From: Microcoleus sp. FACHB-672
GTDB taxonomy: Bacteria > Cyanobacteriota > Cyanobacteriia > Cyanobacteriales > Oscillatoriaceae
Direction: 5' to 3'
Assembly: GCF_014695725.1 (NCBI RefSeq)
Contig: NZ_JACJOU010000019.1
Coordinates: 513,989 to 577,988 of the forward strand
Length of the DNA: 64,000 nucleotides
Positions 61,001 through 64,000 of this stretch are shown here, piece by piece (the first letter of the stretch is position 1; each line of letters opens with the position of its first letter). Made by a program: the position numbers and the translations under genes. The notes under the pieces were generated by a model. The model was not told the DNA's origin. It was given only the letters and a program-made list of their open reading frames with translations, and made no database searches.

Positions 61001-61430
61001 ACCCAACTTGTTAGAGAAAAACCGCAACCCCACCAATTTGTTTAATGCCAACCAGTATCTTAACCAAGATGAAGGTTTAGCAGCAGCAACGGCAACAGGC
61101 GAAGTGACAAGTGGGATTTTCCATTACTTAAAATTTGGTCAATTTGAGGGACGTTCACCGCGTCTGAAGTTGTTTGATGAAAAGTTTTATTTGGACAACA
61201 ACCCGGATGTTGCGGTAGAGGTGACGAAGGGAACGTATCGCAGTGGATACGAACACTTTATCCGCCACGGACAAACCGAAAAACGCCGGCCTAGTGAGCA
61301 ATATAACGAGGCTTTTTATCTAGCAAATAACAAGGATGTGGCGGCAGATGTAGCAAAGGGTTTATACCGCAGCGGCTTTGAACATTTCGTTAACTACGGT
61401 TCATCTGAAGGGCGGGCCGGCATCGGTTAA
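58044..61430 (+). CDS. Giant SBBP beta-propeller protein with NPDVA repeats
   Basis: 1128-residue protein. One N-terminal repeat (about 50-88) of the type YYLRENLDVAVAVSSGVYEN...EHW leads into a DUF7948-like beta domain (about 120-330; FIENAGQVDAEVKYQIKG). A propeller of SBBP repeats follows (about 340-790), each with AVDSAGNVYITGST and YSTYLGG. The C-terminus (about 808-1125) has seven further repeats built on FYLANNPDVAADV, about 40 residues each, ending EHFxxxGQxExR. No signal peptide is evident, though such proteins are often exported. Adhesion or extracellular matrix role is plausible. It is monocistronic and next to a transposon cluster. Confidence 0.88.
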   Translation: MAMDNLGVQAFNESVSENLFTTDQGNKDILSIGSNPNTPPAGFDSDYYLRENLDVAVAVSSGVYENSWEHWLLHGKEEGRLPAVGTTPDLISQITENTPTVAQSENDALSNVGIKKQQEWGKVGLSFIENAGQVDAEVKYQIKGADHTFYFTPNEVIFTAQSEGEGETENTSSVVRSNLIGGNFNPTIETLEKLPGVANFLNGDDPNQWQTDVSTYEGVVYRNVYEGIDRIYKGTEGHLKGEFIVAAGADAGQIKIQYKGIKDLQLREDGALIIKTETGELIDSAPYVYQEINGEIKEVESAYKLLGDGTVGFSLGAYDSAHTLVIDPVLIYSENFPDISNQAAFLVGDRSNKLAVDSAGNVYITGSTIADNFPTVNAYQATPPAPSSSNIYNIYNAFVTKLDASGQTIIYSTYLGGGGGDMGGDIAVDSAGNAYITGVTFSTDFPTVNPLKPSSAGNDAFVTKLNATGNALLYSTYLGGSSEDIGKSIALDGVGNIYVMGSTNSTDFPTLNPLQSQRAGEDDGFVSKLNPSGTALIYSTYLGGSDNDVFQDMALDNAGHVFVTGYTNSDNFPTQNALQGQRAGGGDGFVSKLNVSGTALVYSTYLGGSGEDGINGIAVDSLGNAYVSGNTGSSNFPLKNAWQVAKATLTNSFVSKLNADGTALVYSTYLASSFTHNDQGSPAGAADYGSTVHGIAVDNSDNVYATLSEYYSSYVNTSYEGQEYYFYGARTNYSSLFKINPLGTSYTVSQNYFSSSTGSTEIAVDKMGSVYVMGYLNASSSSGLSRNTNIAKYYTGNPLFTFAELLELESQGKEPTTLYFDEKYYLANNSDVAADVAKGNYAGGALEHYQKYGQLENRQPSLIFDPILYLEQNPDVKDAVQKGVYRSAWEHFARYGQYEERDPRLQIYDEAFYLANNPDVKRDVEAGVYRYGFEHFIRNGQFEKRDPSALFNTQYYLATNPDVAEDVSRGGSAFNHFVRYGILENRPNLLEKNRNPTNLFNANQYLNQDEGLAAATATGEVTSGIFHYLKFGQFEGRSPRLKLFDEKFYLDNNPDVAVEVTKGTYRSGYEHFIRHGQTEKRRPSEQYNEAFYLANNKDVAADVAKGLYRSGFEHFVNYGSSEGRAGIG

Positions 61431-61442
61431 GGCAAACAAGTA

Positions 61443-61770
61443 ATCCCTCTTTTGTTATTTCAGGGAGAGTAAAATCAGGGTACAACTCCTAAAACATTGC
61501 ACAATAATGGTTACACCCCGTCGCCCAGCCGCTCCCACACTCAAGTTCATTGATGAGTATTGTCAAAACTATCAAGGCCTGTTTTCTCAAGTCAGAAATT
61601 ACGAAGCCTTTAAGCTGTTACATCTTGGACTTCTATCAGAACTCCCACGTAAGTCTTTGCCTAAAATAGCGAGAGCTGCTGGATTATCCAATAGTCAATC
61701 CTTACATCATTTTTTAAGAGATTCTACCTGGTCAAGTCAAGCTTTCATACAGCGGAGATTACACTTATCC
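61443..61770 (+). mobile_element. IS701-family remnant A (left end and N-terminal fragment)
   Basis: Begins with an end-like sequence (ATCCCTCTTTTG...CAGGGAGAGTAAAA, 61443-61479) and the first 85 or so residues of an IS701-family transposase (ATG 61507). Helix-turn-helix part LPKIARAAGLSNSQSLHHFL is clear. The frame ends abruptly at 61779, where a second copy of the end-like sequence begins (61767-61805). So this is a truncated copy cut by another element. Confidence 0.8.
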
Positions 61771-61779
61771 CTCTTTTGA
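61507..61779 (+). pseudogene. IS701-family transposase, N-terminal fragment
   Basis: 90 codons only; the family is normally about 400 residues. NYQGLFSQVRNYEAFKLLHL is the standard opening. The last residues (LHLSLF) are read from the repeat junction, and no catalytic DDE residues are present. Not functional. Confidence 0.85.
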
Positions 61780-61824
61780 TTACTTCAGGGAGAGTAAAAG
61801 TTAGGCAGCAACGGAATAGGCAGC

Positions 61825-62830
61825 CTAGAAAGGTGTAGAACAAACGGGAAAAGTGTCCAAAATTTGCCGGAATTCGCTGAACTTGCGTTGAAACCGGGTC
61901 AGATTAAAGACCTCTAACCCAGGAGAGATTAAACAGTAAAAAAGGAAGGGCTGAATAATTAATCTGATATTGTTGAGTGCACTCTTCCAAGTTGTGCCAT
62001 GCTCCCAACAACATCGTTGTTGGGAGCATGGCAATCAAGCGAGATGGAGCGGTTAACTGAGTCGATTGAACACAGAGATGTTCATCCGCCAAAGTTTGAA
62101 AATTCTAGGTCTTTAGACTGACCAGGAGGTAAGCACTAAAAACCAGTTCCCACCAGCGTTGGATACTGGCATAATCTGTCAAGCGATAATCGGCCCATCC
62201 TAACTCATTCTTGACTTGTTTAAAGCCGTATTCAATCCAATTTCTTAAGCTATAAAGTTGGGCCACTTGGAGGTCAATCTGACCCTTAAGATTTGTCATA
62301 ATATACCAACTCCTGACCCCATTGGGGTCAGGAGTATCTCCTTTGGTAATTTGGTAGTAGCGAATTTTACGACGTTTACCGAAAATAATTTCTCGCAGAA
62401 ATCTTGGTTCCGGTTGACGGTGAGACAGTTGCTGTTGGTAAGCTTTCCATCGGTTATACCGCACTCGGTCTCCAGGAGCAACTAATACGCTATGATTACT
62501 ACGAATCGCCACAATAAAGTCTAGATTGAGAGCTTCTAAGGTGTCGATGACACGGCTACTCTCCCCATATAAACTATCGGCCAAAACGAGTTTTATGCGA
62601 AATCCCAGTGCTTTGAGTTCACAGATGATTTCTCTGGCTAATTGGGGTTTAGTTTTATAAGTATCCCCCAGCTTTAAGCAAGCTTTGGGTTTGAAAATCT
62701 TAAACAGCAACGGATAAGGGATTGTGCCCACTAACCCATAAGCACTAACGGATACAATCCCTCTTTCTGTCTTGCCTAAATTGCCAATGTACTGTTTATA
62801 CCAATTCTTGAAACCAGTGCTACAAATCGT
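61825..62830 (-). pseudogene. IS701-family transposase, C-terminal part, broken
   Basis: Minus-strand similarity starts upstream of 62731 (WYKQYIGNLGKTERGIVSVS) and runs through GTIPYPLLFKIFKPKA, LVLADSLYGESSRVIDTLEA (DDE Asp) and the YREY-type LRNWIEYGFKQVKNELGWAD (Glu). TAG at 62105-62107 interrupts after LVSLKT, yet the frame stays open to 61904. The canonical end (WKSALNNIRLIIQPFLFYCL) is in another frame after a palindrome at 61996-62032. N-terminus missing. Inactive. Confidence 0.85.
61996..62032. repeat. 37-base palindrome inside transposase remnant
   Basis: GCCATGCTCCCAACAAC and its exact complement flank a three-base centre (ATC). The right arm encodes the expected WEHGT part of the transposase; the left arm looks like an inverted duplicate of it and throws the frame off. 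Confidence 0.9.
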
Positions 62831-62936
62831 GTAGACTACTACCTGAGTAAAGTTAGAGAAAAAAATGGCCGGAGTCTGTCAGATAGAAATCACCGAAAGT
62901 GAAACCGAACTTAAGAAACGGCTGAGCCAAGAAAAA
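62831..62936 (+). mobile_element. IS630-family left-end fragment
   Basis: GTAGACTACTACCTGAGTAA resembles an IS630/Tc1-type terminus. ATG 62865 follows and gives MAGVCQIEITESETELKKRL, the standard opening of cyanobacterial IS630 transposases. After about 24 codons the frame runs into the IS5 end GGCTTTGTTGCATAA and stops at 62951. The rest of the element is lost or lies beyond the window. Confidence 0.7.
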
Positions 62937-64000
62937 GGCTTTGTTGCATAACTAGAGAAAGAGACAGAAGTTACCTTTTGAGAGCAGGAGACTAAGCTTC
63001 AACCTTGTAGCTATCGGGTTTAGCCACACGAATCATGCGATTGAGTACAGCACACTTGAGGAAGAGTTCAACCGCCTGATTGTCAAAATTCCGCGCACTC
63101 AACTTGCCACCAAAAATTGTCTTGAAGCGAAACATCGTCGTCTCTGCTAAAGACCGTCGATGATAGTTGAAATCGCGCTTCCACTTTTTTCGCCCATGCT
63201 TGCGAATATAACGGAGATTCTCATCCCGTGGATGCAGTGGAGTGTTGCAATTGCCAGGCTGCCAGATGACAGCATCCTTGCGAGGCGGAATCACCGGCTG
63301 GGCACCCCGGTATGTAATGTCATCGTAGCAATGACGATGGTCGTAGGCTCCATCGGTGGAAACTTGCGCAATCTCTCCCTCAATCTGCTCTAACAGGTCG
63401 CCAAAAACTTCACCATCGTGGACATCCGGTGTTGTCACCATAGCCGCCACAATTTCTCCCGTTGCTTCATCAATGGCCAGGTGTAATTTGCGCCACGTCC
63501 GTCTTTTACTAAGGCCATGTTGTCGAGTCTTCCATTCTCCTTCTCCATACACCTTCACCCCCGTCGAATCGACCACTACATGGCGAGCACCGTCCTTGGG
63601 CACAACTGGAATCGGGATTGAGAGTTGACTGATTCGACGCGATAGGGTGCTGTGATCCGGTACGGGCAGGTCAATGCCCATCAACTCGAAGACCGATTCG
63701 AGAAATCCTTGGCACTGCCGTCCAGCCAAGTGATACACGGCCTTCACCGTTGCCATTGTCACGATTGCCTGGTCGCTGTAATAAACAGACGCTCCTCGTT
63801 TGCTGCTCAAGGTTTTGACAATCCACTCATCAAGCACCGATGCCTCAATCCTGAAGGTCAAGCTTCCCCTGTGCTTGAGTCCAGCGTTATACTCAGACCA
63901 GTTGCCGATGCGGTATTGAGCTTTTATGGCAGGTTTTTGTGTGGTAACTGAAACTTACCATGTCTCGCCCTTGCGCAATTCCTCTTCATGCAACAACGCC
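62937..64000 (-). mobile_element. IS5-family insertion sequence
   Basis: The left end GGCTTTGTTGCATAAC and the last 16 bases of the window, read in complement as GGCGTTGTTGCATGAA, form imperfect terminal inverted repeats. The element is about 1.06 kb and inserted into the IS630 fragment. The right target copy lies outside the window, so target duplication cannot be checked. Confidence 0.8.
62992..63861 (-). CDS. IS5-family transposase
   Basis: 289 residues from TTG 63861. DDE-type catalytic residues are expected in HVVVDSTGVKVYG (first Asp), QVSTDGAYDHRHCYDD (second Asp) and the C-terminal YHRRSLAETTMFRFK (Glu). Upstream in the same frame, family-like sequence continues (KAQYRIGNWSEYNAGLKHRG) to about 63927, where the expected ATG reads ATA; no other in-frame ATG exists there. 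The enzyme may therefore be poorly translated or start at TTG. Otherwise intact. Confidence 0.88.
   Translation of the reverse strand: MTFRIEASVLDEWIVKTLSSKRGASVYYSDQAIVTMATVKAVYHLAGRQCQGFLESVFELMGIDLPVPDHSTLSRRISQLSIPIPVVPKDGARHVVVDSTGVKVYGEGEWKTRQHGLSKRRTWRKLHLAIDEATGEIVAAMVTTPDVHDGEVFGDLLEQIEGEIAQVSTDGAYDHRHCYDDITYRGAQPVIPPRKDAVIWQPGNCNTPLHPRDENLRYIRKHGRKKWKRDFNYHRRSLAETTMFRFKTIFGGKLSARNFDNQAVELFLKCAVLNRMIRVAKPDSYKVEA

Larger units (their letters stand above)
61767..62835 (-). mobile_element. IS701-family remnant B
   Basis: Element in the opposite orientation to remnant A. Its left end carries the same end-like sequence (61767-61805), as expected for the inverted terminal repeat of a minus-strand copy. 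It keeps the C-terminal three quarters of the transposase; the N-terminus and right end are lost where an IS630-type end begins near 62831. Confidence 0.75.

Overview
The window is chromosomal DNA from a cyanobacterium. It carries photosystem I genes (psaF, psaJ, psaL), a PsbQ lipoprotein, the circadian kinase SasA, a ycf35-type plastid-like cluster, a pilB-pilT-pilC cluster and a grpE-dnaK-dnaJ cluster. The many PAS kinases, Ser/Thr kinase, pentapeptide, WG and beta-propeller repeat proteins and transposases suggest a large-genome, probably filamentous, species; the genus cannot be fixed from sequence alone. The palindrome GCCGGC is scattered through genes and spacers at several per kilobase, while the usual cyanobacterial HIP1 octamer GCGATCGC was noticed only once.

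Layout. 1-5.1 kb: end of a CHAT-domain gene, a secreted-protein gene split by an amber codon, and a six-PAS histidine kinase. 5.2-10 kb: alpha/beta hydrolase, acetolactate synthase small subunit, BON protein, CPA2 antiporter, nitrilase-family amidase. 10-17 kb: SLH-WG repeat protein, small conserved protein, a dead MNT nucleotidyltransferase, PhyH-type dioxygenase, pentapeptide protein, M20 amidohydrolase. 17-21 kb: orphan ModA-like lipoprotein and a hybrid kinase plus response regulator pair. 21-24.5 kb: YiaAB-like membrane protein, then a translationally coupled DUF2997-Ycf35-ferredoxin operon and a saccharopine dehydrogenase-like enzyme. 24.6-30 kb: type IV pilus motor and platform genes. 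30-36 kb: grpE, dnaK, dnaJ, with a TusA-like gene and rsgA overlapping end to end behind dnaJ. 36-45 kb: zinc-ribbon Ser/Thr kinase with a sulfatase-modifying-factor-like domain, prolyl oligopeptidase, small membrane protein, FHA protein, FAD oxidase, PsbQ, SasA. 45-55 kb: DUF2079 membrane protein, glycosyltransferase, membrane-anchored EEP hydrolase, coaD overlapping a coiled-coil gene, GNAT, double-ACT protein, frameshifted hydrolase. 55-58 kb: tsaD facing away from psaF-psaJ-psaL. 58-61.4 kb: a giant beta-propeller protein with NPDVA repeats. 61.4-64 kb: a nest of broken IS701, IS630 and IS5 family elements.

Most genes are ordinary housekeeping or accessory cyanobacterial genes. The parts that repay a second look are three reading frames that each run straight through a single TAG codon; the duplicated and strongly codon-diverged peptide at the front of the ferredoxin; a perfect hairpin between pilT and pilC; dispersed intergenic repeats; two fairly GC-rich unexplained spacers (49.9-50.3 and 52.1-52.8 kb); and the nested transposon remains, including a 17-bp-arm palindrome that breaks a transposase frame. 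I found no CRISPR array, tRNA, rRNA, phage or clear defence island, and no system I can defend as wholly new.
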